8,872 nucleotides of DNA. Origin: Clostridia bacterium. Lineage in GTDB: Bacteria; UBA6262; WVXT01; JAUXBS01. Shown here one piece after another: positions 1 through 6,765 of the stretch. The position numbers and the translations under genes were made by a program. The notes beneath the pieces are model-generated. The model made no database searches, was not told the DNA's origin, and saw only the letters and a program-made list of their open reading frames with translations. Location of the stretch: the NCBI GenBank assembly GCA_030619245.1, contig JAUXBS010000031.1, positions 1 through 8,872 on the forward strand. Reading direction: 5' to 3'. Every line of letters begins with the position of its first letter. Position 1 is the stretch's first letter.

Positions 1-449
1 ATAGTGGAAAGATTGTTCTTCCTTGCCATTTTTATTAATGCGCCTGCCTCTTCAGGTATCAGGTCGGGGACTATTATACCGTCAACCCCGGCAACACCGC
101 ATTCCTTCGTAAACTTCCCGCATCCATACTTGTGTACCGGGTTAATATAGGTCATAAGCGCCAGGGGGACTTCTGTCTTTGACCTTAACCTTTTAACCAG
201 CTTGAGTATTTTCGCAAGCGTGGTATTGCTCTTCAGCGCCCTTTGTGAGGATGCCTGTATCGTGGGGCCGTCAGCCAGGGGGTCGGAGAAGGGCACTCCT
301 AATTCAATAATGTCAGCCCCGCTGTCCGCCATTTCAAGCACCAGCCTCCCGGTTGTCTCTAAATCAGGGTCACCGGCTGTTATGAAGGTTATAAGCGCCT
401 TTTCCCTTTTATCCTTTAATTGTTTGAGTTTTCTGCTGATTCTGTTCAT
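1..449 (-). CDS. trpA: Tryptophan synthase alpha chain, N-terminal 149 residues (cut by window edge)
   Basis: This is the alpha subunit of cytoplasmic tryptophan synthase. It cleaves indole-3-glycerol phosphate to indole and glyceraldehyde 3-phosphate and channels indole to TrpB. Translating down from the ATG at 449-447 gives a protein beginning [19 protein letters not shown], followed by the TIM-barrel motifs [10 protein letters not shown] (about 20-29) and [18 protein letters not shown]. The two catalytic acids fall at Glu49 and Asp60, the same numbers as in the E. coli enzyme. Further on are [12 protein letters not shown] and [15 protein letters not shown]. About 149 codons are visible of a usual 255-270; the rest lies beyond base 1. 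The ATG overlaps the trpB stop (ATGA). The upstream sequence (AGAAAGAAGAA) is only a weak ribosome binding site, so translation probably depends on coupling to trpB. No disruption is seen in the visible part. Confidence 0.96.
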   Translation of the reverse strand, partial: MNRISRKLKQLKDKREKALITFITAGDPDLETTGRLVLEMADSGADIIELGVPFSDPLADGPTIQASSQRALKSNTTLAKILKLVKRLRSKTEVPLALMTYINPVHKYGCGKFTKECGVAGVDGIIVPDLIPEEAGALIKMARKNNLST

Positions 450-1624
450 TTCTTCTTTCTCACTATATCAAGGTCCTTATCACCGCGGCCGGATAAACAG
501 ACAATTATTATTTTGTTTTTCCCGGTTTTCTTTGCCAGTGTATTCAGGTATGCCAGCGCATGCGCCGGTTCAAGCGCGGGTATAATGCCCTCTGTTTCCG
601 AGAGTGTGTGAAAGGCAGCCAGCGCTTCCCTGTCGGTCGCTGTAACATACTCTGCCCTTCCTGTATTCTTATAATAACTGTGTTCCGGGCCCACGCCGGG
701 ATAATCAAGGCCCGCTGAAACTGAATGCGTTTCGCGCACCTGGCCGTTTGAATCCTGCATCAGGTAACTCCTGGTGCCGTGCAGTATCCCCACTGACCCA
801 ATATTGAGCGGCGCTGAATGCATGCCTGTCTTCAGCCCCCTTCCCGCGGCCTCTACGCCGATAAACTTTACTTTATCCTTGTAGAAGGGATGGAACAGGC
901 CTATGGCATTACTCCCGCCGCCAACACAGGCAAGGAGGTAATCAGGCAGTCTTCCTTCCGCCTTGAGTACCTGCTCCCTTGCCTCCCTTCCTATAACGGA
1001 CTGGAAGTCCCTTACAATGGAGGGATACGGGTGCGGCCCCACGCAGGAACCCAGGAGGTAATGCGTTGTTTTAACGTTGGCCACCCAGTCCCTTATAGTT
1101 TCGTTTATCGCATCCTTTAACGTCCTCGTGCCCGAATCCACGGGTATAACGCTGGCTCCAAGAAGCTTCATCCTGTAGACGTTAAGCGCCTGCCTCTTCA
1201 TGTCCTCTCTTCCCATGTAAACTTCACACTTCATACCGAAGAGGGCAGCGGCAGTTGCGGCTGCGACACCGTGCTGTCCGGCTCCTGTTTCCGCTATTAT
1301 TCTTCCCTTCTTTAGCTTCTTAGCAAGCAGAGCCTGGCCTATAGCGTTGTTTATCTTATGAGCGCCCGTATGGCATAGGTCCTCTCTTTTAAGGTAAATC
1401 CTGGCGCCGCCAAGTTTCTTCGTTAACTCGCGAGCGAAGTACAGCGGGGTAGGCCTGCCCGCGTACTGCTTGAGATAATAATACAGTTCTTTCTTGAACT
1501 CCCTGTCATGTTTCAATTTATTATAGATTTCAATAAGTTCGTCAAGCGCAAACATCAACGTTTCAGGAACGTACTTCCCGCCAAATTCATTGAAGTAACC
1601 TCTGCTGTCGGGTAATATCTTCAT
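446..1624 (-). CDS. trpB: Tryptophan synthase beta chain
   Basis: This is the PLP-dependent beta subunit, which condenses indole with L-serine to give tryptophan in the alpha2beta2 complex. The 392-residue length is normal for the TrpB1 class (E. coli 397), and the N-terminus ([19 protein letters not shown]) is typical of the complex-forming type. The Schiff-base lysine is Lys90 in [16 protein letters not shown], the catalytic glutamate is Glu112 in AETGAGQHG, and the PLP-phosphate loop is GGGSNA at about 235-240. The C-terminal motif [13 protein letters not shown] is intact. A Cys stands before HTGAHK where Asn is common, which should be tolerated. The ATG overlaps the trpF stop, and a good ribosome binding site (GGGAGG) lies in the last trpF codons. 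The TGA stop overlaps the trpA start. The protein contains a single tryptophan. Confidence 0.98.
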   Translation of the reverse strand: MKILPDSRGYFNEFGGKYVPETLMFALDELIEIYNKLKHDREFKKELYYYLKQYAGRPTPLYFARELTKKLGGARIYLKREDLCHTGAHKINNAIGQALLAKKLKKGRIIAETGAGQHGVAAATAAALFGMKCEVYMGREDMKRQALNVYRMKLLGASVIPVDSGTRTLKDAINETIRDWVANVKTTHYLLGSCVGPHPYPSIVRDFQSVIGREAREQVLKAEGRLPDYLLACVGGGSNAIGLFHPFYKDKVKFIGVEAAGRGLKTGMHSAPLNIGSVGILHGTRSYLMQDSNGQVRETHSVSAGLDYPGVGPEHSYYKNTGRAEYVTATDREALAAFHTLSETEGIIPALEPAHALAYLNTLAKKTGKNKIIIVCLSGRGDKDLDIVRKKK

Positions 1625-2259
1625 CTTCCCGCCTCCCGGACTTTTTCCAGAAAATCATGCACCTTGTCATAATCCTTCCTGCGGTGCAGCCTTTCAACAC
1701 CGCTCGCCGTATCAACACAATACGGCGTAACCTTCTCTATTGCCTCCATCACGTTACCGGGGTTCAATCCCCCCGCCAGGAATACCTGCTTCCCAAACTC
1801 CTTTGCCTTTACTGCCAGTTCCCAGTTAAACACCTCGCCTGTGCCCCCTTCAACTCCGGGAACGTAGGCATCCAGAAGATAGTAGTTCACATTGTTGTAG
1901 GCAGGTAGTTTCAGGAGGCTCTCCTCATTCTCAATCCTGAACGCCTTCATTATCTCGATTTCCGGGAACATTGATTTTAACTCGTCGCAGTACTCCACGC
2001 TCTCATCACCGTGGAACTGGAGCATCTTGAGTTTAGTTTTCTTTACTATCCTCCTGACGGCCTTCACTTCCTCATTTACAAAAACCCCCACTGTCCCGAT
2101 AAACGGCGGCAGTTTTTCTATGATACCGGCAGCGTTTTTAGGTGAAATAACCCTGGGGCTGTTCTTGTAGAAGTTAAAACCCAGGTAATCAACCCCGAGC
2201 CCCGACGCCCATACGGCGTCCTTCTCATTGGTTATGCCGCATATCTTTACCTTTGTCAT
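1621..2259 (-). CDS. trpF: Phosphoribosylanthranilate isomerase
   Basis: This enzyme carries out the Amadori rearrangement of N-(5'-phosphoribosyl)anthranilate to CdRP, the third step of tryptophan synthesis. It is a 212-residue single-domain TIM barrel, the usual size. The N-terminal VKICGIT carries the general base Cys7. NSPRVIS holds the conserved Arg36, LQFHGDES is the family motif at about 80-87, and the general acid is Asp130 in [22 protein letters not shown] and DTASGVE form the phosphate-binding end. After SGVE the sequence reads RLHRRKD, where a Gly-x-Lys-Asp is more usual, a small departure. The protein is monofunctional, not a TrpC-TrpF fusion. It starts at ATG with AAGGAA about 8 nt upstream. 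It is preceded by the only real gap between trp genes (69 nt) and overlaps trpB by ATGA. Confidence 0.96.
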   Translation of the reverse strand: MTKVKICGITNEKDAVWASGLGVDYLGFNFYKNSPRVISPKNAAGIIEKLPPFIGTVGVFVNEEVKAVRRIVKKTKLKMLQFHGDESVEYCDELKSMFPEIEIMKAFRIENEESLLKLPAYNNVNYYLLDAYVPGVEGGTGEVFNWELAVKAKEFGKQVFLAGGLNPGNVMEAIEKVTPYCVDTASGVERLHRRKDYDKVHDFLEKVREAGR

Positions 2260-2328
2260 AGCTGAAGTTCCTTCATTTTCCCTGTTTCTTTTTTCTTGTT
2301 TTCTGCTGTTTCATCCAAAATCACCGGC
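2260..2328 (-). other. trpD-trpF junction where trpC would normally lie, with two chained micro-ORFs
   Basis: This 69-nt spacer is purine-rich in the reading direction. It holds no trpC and no recognisable trpC fragment. Two tiny reading frames can be read. One runs 2314-2273 (13 codons, MKQQKTRKKKQGK, preceded by GGTGA six bases upstream). The second runs 2276-2256 (MKELQL). The first stop overlaps the second start as ATGA, and the second stop overlaps the trpF ATG. They may be chance in a purine-rich sequence or a translational relay from trpD to trpF. Nothing shows they are expressed. No hairpin-plus-T-tract terminator is visible. Confidence 0.3.
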
Positions 2329-3345
2329 TTATCTGTTTGTGAACTCCTTCATCTGCTGAAGTTTCTTTAATGCATTTCCTGAATCAATTGACTCCTGGGC
2401 GAGCTTAGCCCCTTCCTTGAAAGACCTTATTTCGTTACTTGCCACTATGGCTGTTGACGCGTTCATTACAACCACGTCCCTCTTAGGCCCTTTTTCCCCG
2501 TTAAGGATTGAAAGAATCGTTTCCGCGTTTTCTTTGGCTGTACCGCCTTTCAGATCGGCTGTCTTTACTTTCTTAAAACCGAATTTATCGGGCCCGACAT
2601 TATAAGTCTTTATCCTGCTGTCCCTTAACTCTGAAATCCTCGTATTGCCCCTAATGGTGATTTCATCAATACCGTCCATACCATGGACTACAAACGCATG
2701 TTTTACCCCCATATTCTTCAAAACGTGCGCCATTACGGTCGTAAGCCGCCCGTCGTAAACGCCAACCACCTGCGCCGTGGCATAAGCGGGATTGGTTAAG
2801 GGCCCGAGTATGTTAAACACGGTCCTGATACCTATCTCCTTCCTCGGCCCTATGGCGTACTTCATGGCGCCGTGAAATAAAGGGGCAAAAATAAACCCTA
2901 TGCCGACCTCGTCAATGCACCTGCCCACCTTGTCCGGAGTAAGTTGAATGTTCATGCCCAGTTCCTGCAGTACATCAGCGCTCCCGCACTGAGAGGATAC
3001 CGACTTGTTGCCGTGTTTCGCTACCTTGATTCCGGCGCCGGCGACAACGAATGCCGAAGCAGTTGATATATTGAAAGTGTTTGAACCATCCCCGCCGGTA
3101 CCGCAGGTATCAACGAGCTCATCCACATCAGAACTTACTTTCACCCTTAATGCCTTCTCGCGCATCACCCTGGCGCAGCCCGTGATTTCCTCAATGGATT
3201 CACCCTTTACCCTTAAAGCCGTTATAAAAGCGCCTATCTGGGCATCAGTGGCTTCCCCGGACATTATTTCATTCATAACTCCAACCGCTTCCTCTTCCGA
3301 GAGGTTCTTTTTATCAATCACCTTCTTTATTGCCTCTTTTATCAT
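2329..3345 (-). CDS. trpD: Anthranilate phosphoribosyltransferase
   Basis: This enzyme transfers the phosphoribosyl group of PRPP to anthranilate, the second committed step of the pathway. The 338-residue length is standard for a stand-alone TrpD; no glutamine amidotransferase domain is fused. After the helical N-terminal domain (about 1-70), the PRPP-binding loop CGTGGDGSNTFNIST sits at about 81-95. It is followed by KHGNKSVSSQCGSADVL (about 110-126), the anthranilate-site segment FAPLFHGAMKYAIGPRKE and IGIRTVFNILGPLTNP. The acidic metal-binding pair is Asp227-Glu228 in GMDGIDEIT. The ATG overlaps the trpG stop by ATGA. A near-perfect AGGAGG lies 5 nt upstream, inside the last trpG codons. 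It ends in TAA 69 nt before trpF. There are no tryptophan residues in the protein. Confidence 0.98.
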   Translation of the reverse strand: MIKEAIKKVIDKKNLSEEEAVGVMNEIMSGEATDAQIGAFITALRVKGESIEEITGCARVMREKALRVKVSSDVDELVDTCGTGGDGSNTFNISTASAFVVAGAGIKVAKHGNKSVSSQCGSADVLQELGMNIQLTPDKVGRCIDEVGIGFIFAPLFHGAMKYAIGPRKEIGIRTVFNILGPLTNPAYATAQVVGVYDGRLTTVMAHVLKNMGVKHAFVVHGMDGIDEITIRGNTRISELRDSRIKTYNVGPDKFGFKKVKTADLKGGTAKENAETILSILNGEKGPKRDVVVMNASTAIVASNEIRSFKEGAKLAQESIDSGNALKKLQQMKEFTNR

Positions 3346-3911
3346 CTTCTCCTCCTCACGAAATTCAATAATATTTTCTTTCCTTCCGGCGTAAGTATTG
3401 ACTCAGGATGAAACTGCACCCCGCTTATATTGTGCTTCCTATGCCTGATACCCATAACCTCGCCCCTGTCTGTCCAGGCAGTAACCTCCAGGCAGGCAGG
3501 CAGCCCTTTCTTCTGTACTATCAGCGAATGATACCTGGTAGCTTCAAAAGGACTGGACAATCCCCTGAATACCCCTTTATTAGTATGGTAAACCTTAGAG
3601 GTTTTACCATGCATAATCCTCTTTGCCCGGGCCACCTTTCCATTAAAAGCGCTTGCTATACACTGATGGCCGAGGCATACCCCGAGAATGGGAATTCTTG
3701 AATGAAATTCCCTTATTACATCAATACATATACCGGCATCCTCCGGCACGCCGGGGCCCGGAGACAGGAGTATCCTGTCCGGTTTAAGCTTTTTAATCCT
3801 GTTTACGTTCAACTTATTGTTCCTGTAAACAACCGGCCTCTGCCCCATTTCACCAAGGTACTGGACCAGGTTGTAAACGAAAGAATCGTAATTATCAATA
3901 ACGAGTATCAA
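3342..3911 (-). CDS. trpG: Anthranilate synthase glutamine amidotransferase subunit (TTG start)
   Basis: This class I glutamine amidotransferase hydrolyses glutamine and supplies ammonia to TrpE. From the chosen start the protein is 189 residues and begins MILVIDNYDSF, as the family does. Motifs in order are LLSPGPGVPEDAG, LGVCLGHQ with the nucleophile Cys79, MHGKTS, ATRYHSL, and GVQFHPES with the catalytic His168 and Glu170. No ATG is suitably placed. TTG at 3911 lies one base after the trpE TAA and reproduces the conserved N-terminus. The only upstream in-frame alternative, also TTG (3941), adds ten non-conserved residues inside trpE. AAAGGG lies 10 nt upstream of the chosen TTG. The C-terminus ends in four arginines that double as the trpD ribosome binding site. 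It could also serve as PabA with a PabB encoded elsewhere, which this window cannot show. Confidence 0.95.
   Translation of the reverse strand: MILVIDNYDSFVYNLVQYLGEMGQRPVVYRNNKLNVNRIKKLKPDRILLSPGPGVPEDAGICIDVIREFHSRIPILGVCLGHQCIASAFNGKVARAKRIMHGKTSKVYHTNKGVFRGLSSPFEATRYHSLIVQKKGLPACLEVTAWTDRGEVMGIRHRKHNISGVQFHPESILTPEGKKILLNFVRRRR
3351..3356 (-). promoter_or_regulatory. Ribosome binding site of trpD inside the trpG C-terminal codons
   Basis: AGGAGG reads on the minus strand five bases before the trpD ATG. The same bases encode part of the Arg-Arg-Arg-Arg tail of TrpG, so the subunit's terminal residues look shaped by the signal for the next gene. Confidence 0.8.
3489..3503. repeat. Short CAGG tetranucleotide repeat inside trpG
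   Basis: Three full CAGG units plus CAG run in tandem within trpG, in the part encoding the conserved segment LPACLEVTAW. The array is short and keeps the frame. It could be slippage-prone but is probably inert. Confidence 0.5.
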
Positions 3912-3912
3912 T

Positions 3913-5352
3913 TTATTCCAGCCCTTTCTCTGACATTTCAACGGCTTTAATCATTGCCTTTGCCTTGTTCATTGTTTCGTAGTATTCCTTCTCAGGAACT
4001 GAATCAGCAACGATACCTGCCCCTGCCTGTATGTATGCCTTCTTATTTTTTATGAGAATCGTACGTATGGTTATTGCCATATCCATATTACCCTGGAAAC
4101 TGAAGTAACCCACTGCTCCTGCATACGGGCCCCTTTTAACGTTTTCAAGTTCATTGATAATCTCCATGGCGCGTATTTTGGGCGCCCCGGAAACAGTCCC
4201 CGCGGGGAAGCAGGCCCTTACCACATCAAAGCTGTTCATGTTCTTCTTCAGGACGCCGCTAACTTCGGATACTATATGCATGACATGGGAATATTTCTCT
4301 ATTACCATAAGCTCCGTCATTTTCACGCTGCCGTACTCGCATACCCTTCCGATGTCATTCCTTCCCAGGTCAACCAGCATTATATGCTCCGCCTTCTCCT
4401 TGGGGTCTGACAGAAGTTCCTTTTCAAGTTTCCTGTCCTCTTCTTCATCCCTGCCGCGCCTCCTCGTTCCGGCAATAGGCCTTACAACAACATTGCCCTC
4501 CTCGTGCCTTACGAGGATTTCCGGCGAGGACCCTGCAATTATCAGGTCTCCCAATTTAAGGTAGTACATATACGGAGAAGGGTTTATCACTCTTAAAGCC
4601 CTGTATATATCAAAAGGTTTTGCCTGAATATCCGTCTTTAATCTCTGTGACAGGACCGTCTGTATTATATCCCCGGCCCTTATGTAGGATTTTGCCTTTT
4701 CAACTATTTTCTTGAATTCATTCTTTTTGAAGTTTGATTTGATTTTTAATTTTACTTTCCCGGGCCGGGAACCCGAACGGGTTTTCAGGGGTTTCTTTAA
4801 CCCGTCTATTATCCCGTCAATTTTAGCGCAGGCATTCCTGTACCTTGACTGCAGGTTCTCCTTCCCCCGGTTCAGGTCAACGCAGGATACTACTTTAATG
4901 GTCCTGGTAACATGGTCAAAGATGAGGGTGGTGTCTGTCAGCATGAACCTGTAATCCGGTAATTTTAAATCATCCGGGTTGGTACACGGCAGTTCTTCAA
5001 AACTTCCCGCCAGGTCATAACTCATATACCCTACAAGCCCCCCGTAAAAACGGGGTAATCCCTTAATATGAACGGGTTTGAACTTCTGCATGGTTTTCTC
5101 AATCTCTTTAAATGACACTACGGAATCATCCCCGGAGTTAAATATCCTGGCAGAACCCGTAGAAAGAAATGAATACCGGCCCTGCTTCTCCCCTCCTTCA
5201 ACGCTCTCCAGGAGGTATGCGTAAGGCGATTTATCCAGTTTAGCGAATGCGGAAACAGGTGTTTCCATATCAGCAAGGATTTCCTTATAAACGGGAATCA
5301 GGTTTCCCCTTCCCGCAAGTTTCTTAAATACATTAAAATCAGGATAAAACAT
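3913..5352 (-). CDS. trpE: Anthranilate synthase component I
   Basis: This is the synthase subunit, which converts chorismate plus ammonia from TrpG to anthranilate and pyruvate. The 479 residues match the usual length. The N-terminal domain (about 1-200) carries the tryptophan-binding LLES at 47-50 and GGLVGYMSYDLAG. The chorismate-binding domain (about 205-475) carries NPSPYM at 257-262, RPIAGTRRRGRDEEED, HIMLVDLGRNDIGRV, PAGTVSGAPKIRAMEII, AGAVGYFSFQG and IQAGAGIVADSVPEKE. Retention of LLES and NPSPYM, the classic feedback-inhibition site, implies allosteric inhibition by tryptophan. PIAGTRRRG and the adjacent trpG favour anthranilate synthase over PabB or isochorismate synthase. ATG at 5352 has GAGGGA eight bases upstream and gives the typical MFYPDFNVFKKLAG opening. 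The protein contains no tryptophan. It follows nadA after 54 nt and leads trpG by one base. Confidence 0.98.
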   Translation of the reverse strand: MFYPDFNVFKKLAGRGNLIPVYKEILADMETPVSAFAKLDKSPYAYLLESVEGGEKQGRYSFLSTGSARIFNSGDDSVVSFKEIEKTMQKFKPVHIKGLPRFYGGLVGYMSYDLAGSFEELPCTNPDDLKLPDYRFMLTDTTLIFDHVTRTIKVVSCVDLNRGKENLQSRYRNACAKIDGIIDGLKKPLKTRSGSRPGKVKLKIKSNFKKNEFKKIVEKAKSYIRAGDIIQTVLSQRLKTDIQAKPFDIYRALRVINPSPYMYYLKLGDLIIAGSSPEILVRHEEGNVVVRPIAGTRRRGRDEEEDRKLEKELLSDPKEKAEHIMLVDLGRNDIGRVCEYGSVKMTELMVIEKYSHVMHIVSEVSGVLKKNMNSFDVVRACFPAGTVSGAPKIRAMEIINELENVKRGPYAGAVGYFSFQGNMDMAITIRTILIKNKKAYIQAGAGIVADSVPEKEYYETMNKAKAMIKAVEMSEKGLE

Positions 5353-5387
5353 ATTTTACATCCCTCAAAAACCATTTTTAGACCGTG

Positions 5388-5417
5388 ATTATTTTAAAAG
5401 GCAGGGCTAGCTTTCAA
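5388..5417 (-). promoter_or_regulatory. Candidate internal promoter ahead of trpE
   Basis: At the nadA-trpE junction, reading on the minus strand, TTGAAA (5417-5412) is separated by 18 bases from AATAAT (5393-5388). Each box matches the sigma70 consensus at five of six positions. Transcription would start near 5381, leaving a leader of about 30 nt. That is too short for an attenuator, T-box or Trp leader peptide, none of which is visible. The -35 box overlaps the nadA stop codon. AT-rich DNA yields such matches by chance, so this is a weak call. Confidence 0.35.
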
Positions 5418-6318
5418 CTTTTACCTCAAGCATCCTGTCAATAGCTTTTCTTGCTTTTACACTTATCTCCTCAGGCACTTTTACTTCTGTCTTCTCATGT
5501 TCAAGCGACCACAACACCTTCTCCGGCATACCCAGCTTCATTGACATACAGACAGCGTTGGTTGATGCAGGAAAGAACCTCTTGTTTGGGTTGTCCTTTC
5601 TCAGCCTGTAAAGCATGCCGGCTTCCGTGCCTATAATAAACTCTTTCTTCCTGCTTTTATCTACATGGTTTCTCATGCCGCCTGTTGAAAGAACTTCATC
5701 AGCTAAAGCTATTACTCCCGGAGTGCACTCGGGGTGCACCAGGACATCCGCTTCCGGATATTCCTCTTTTTCCCTCTTAATATCCTCGGCAAGGATTTTC
5801 ACATGTGAAGGGCAGTACCCCTCCCAGAATATTATCTTCTTTTTTGTTTTTGAAGCAACATAACGGCCGAGATATTTATCCGGGAGGAAGATAACCTCCT
5901 CTTCCTCCAGGGAATCCACTATTTCAACAGCATTGGCGGACGTGCAGCATATATCGCTTTCTGCCTTTATTTCCGCCGTTGAATTCACGTAGGTAACAAC
6001 CGCCGCGTCCGGGTACGCCCGTTTAACTGTTTTTAACTTTTTAACACCCGCCATTTCCGCCATCGGGCAGCCGGCGTTCTTATCAGGCATAATAATTTTT
6101 TTGTCGGGGCAGAGGATTGAAGCCGTTTCCGCCATGAATTTAACCCCGCAGAAGATGACCAGGCCGGCGCCGGTACCAGCCGCTTTTTTAGCCAGTTCAA
6201 GTGAATCACCGCAGAAATCGGCAATATCCTGAATCTCGCCAAGCTGGTAATTATGCGCCAGGATAACGGCATTCTTCTCTTTTTTTATTTTTTTAATCCT
6301 GCTCTTTATTGTGCTCAT
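5407..6318 (-). CDS. nadA: Quinolinate synthase (4Fe-4S)
   Basis: NadA condenses iminoaspartate with dihydroxyacetone phosphate to quinolinate in de novo NAD synthesis, using an oxygen-sensitive [4Fe-4S] cluster. The 303 residues match the short form of the family (Thermotoga-like) and form the expected three pseudo-repeated domains. Opening motifs are ILAHNYQ and DFCGDSLELA. The three cluster ligands are best assigned to Cys84 (NAGCPMAEM), Cys169 (EGYCPSH) and Cys257 (NAVCMSMK). CCTSANAV (about 124-131), LPDKYLG and HPECTPGV are also typical. The ATG lies one base after the ferredoxin stop, with GGTGA nine bases upstream, so the two genes are almost certainly co-translated. The partners nadB and nadC are not in the window, so the iminoaspartate source is unknown here. 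No truncation or frameshift is seen. Confidence 0.97.
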   Translation of the reverse strand: MSTIKSRIKKIKKEKNAVILAHNYQLGEIQDIADFCGDSLELAKKAAGTGAGLVIFCGVKFMAETASILCPDKKIIMPDKNAGCPMAEMAGVKKLKTVKRAYPDAAVVTYVNSTAEIKAESDICCTSANAVEIVDSLEEEEVIFLPDKYLGRYVASKTKKKIIFWEGYCPSHVKILAEDIKREKEEYPEADVLVHPECTPGVIALADEVLSTGGMRNHVDKSRKKEFIIGTEAGMLYRLRKDNPNKRFFPASTNAVCMSMKLGMPEKVLWSLEHEKTEVKVPEEISVKARKAIDRMLEVKVES

Positions 6319-6319
6319 C

Positions 6320-6727
6320 TTAAAATTTCACCGTCATTGCCCTTACAGGGCAGGCCTTAATACACAACTCACACGCAATACATTTTGTATCATAAAAATG
6401 CACCTCATGAGTTTCCTTGTCATACACAAGCGCCTGTGTCGGGCATATTGTTACGCATACACCGCAGTTTGTGCATCTGGTATCGTTTCTTTTTATATCC
6501 TTGCTGAGGGATTGTATCCTGACTCCTTCTTTACCAAGATACTTTATGCCTTTATCAAAATCTTTTTCATCTCCTGATATCTCAATCACCATCAACCCTT
6601 CTTCATCGGGAGTGATAAGCGCTTTCATGATATTAAACTCCAGTTTATACTCCCTGGCAAGCGTTGATATTATGGGCTTATTAATTAATCCTGCCGGAAA
6701 ATGAAGTACTATTTTTTTTGAAATCAT
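6320..6727 (-). CDS. NIL-domain 2x[4Fe-4S] ferredoxin of the homocysteine-synthesis system
   Basis: This 135-residue cytoplasmic protein has two parts. Residues about 3-75 resemble the NIL domain, the small ligand-binding fold known from the C-terminus of methionine ABC-transporter ATPases (MetN). Residues about 80-135 form a two-cluster ferredoxin with CTNCGVCVTICP (Cys85, 88, 91, 95) and CIACELCIKACP (Cys116, 119, 122, 126). Genes of this architecture beside a DUF39 gene are needed for homocysteine formation from aspartate semialdehyde in Methanosarcina and Desulfovibrio. The likely role is electron or sulfur delivery to the DUF39 protein; the exact chemistry is inferred. GAGAGGA precedes the ATG by a few bases. 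The gene starts 38 bases after the DUF39 gene and ends one base before nadA. A run of eight A lies in the first codons. Confidence 0.9.
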   Translation of the reverse strand: MISKKIVLHFPAGLINKPIISTLAREYKLEFNIMKALITPDEEGLMVIEISGDEKDFDKGIKYLGKEGVRIQSLSKDIKRNDTRCTNCGVCVTICPTQALVYDKETHEVHFYDTKCIACELCIKACPVRAMTVKF

Positions 6728-6765
6728 AGCTTCCTCTCAAGTTTCTCGGATATTTTATATTGCTC

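Noticed and set aside
202..585. Plus-strand open frame of about 127 codons opposite trpA/trpB
   Set aside because: It spans the antisense of two clear genes, and its low-complexity Ser/Leu composition is that of a shadow frame.
3005..3394. Plus-strand open frame of about 129 codons opposite trpD
   Set aside because: It lies antisense to a well-supported trpD, has Ser/Thr/Pro-rich composition typical of the antisense frame of a coding region, and matches no family I recognise.
4154..4564. Plus-strand open frame of about 136 codons opposite trpE
   Set aside because: It is antisense to the conserved chorismate-binding domain of TrpE; no ribosome binding site or recognisable motif supports it.
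5366..5380. AAAAATGGTTTTT inverted repeat before trpE as a terminator or attenuator
   Set aside because: It is a 5-bp A/T-only stem with a 3-base loop, too weak for termination, and directly precedes the trpE ribosome binding site.
6033..6272. Minus-strand frame of about 79 codons inside nadA
   Set aside because: It is an alternative frame wholly inside nadA, which carries all the conserved residues.
6712..6719. A8 run in the first codons of the NIL-ferredoxin gene as a frameshift site
   Set aside because: The zero frame gives the complete domain structure, and no stimulatory structure or useful alternative frame is visible.
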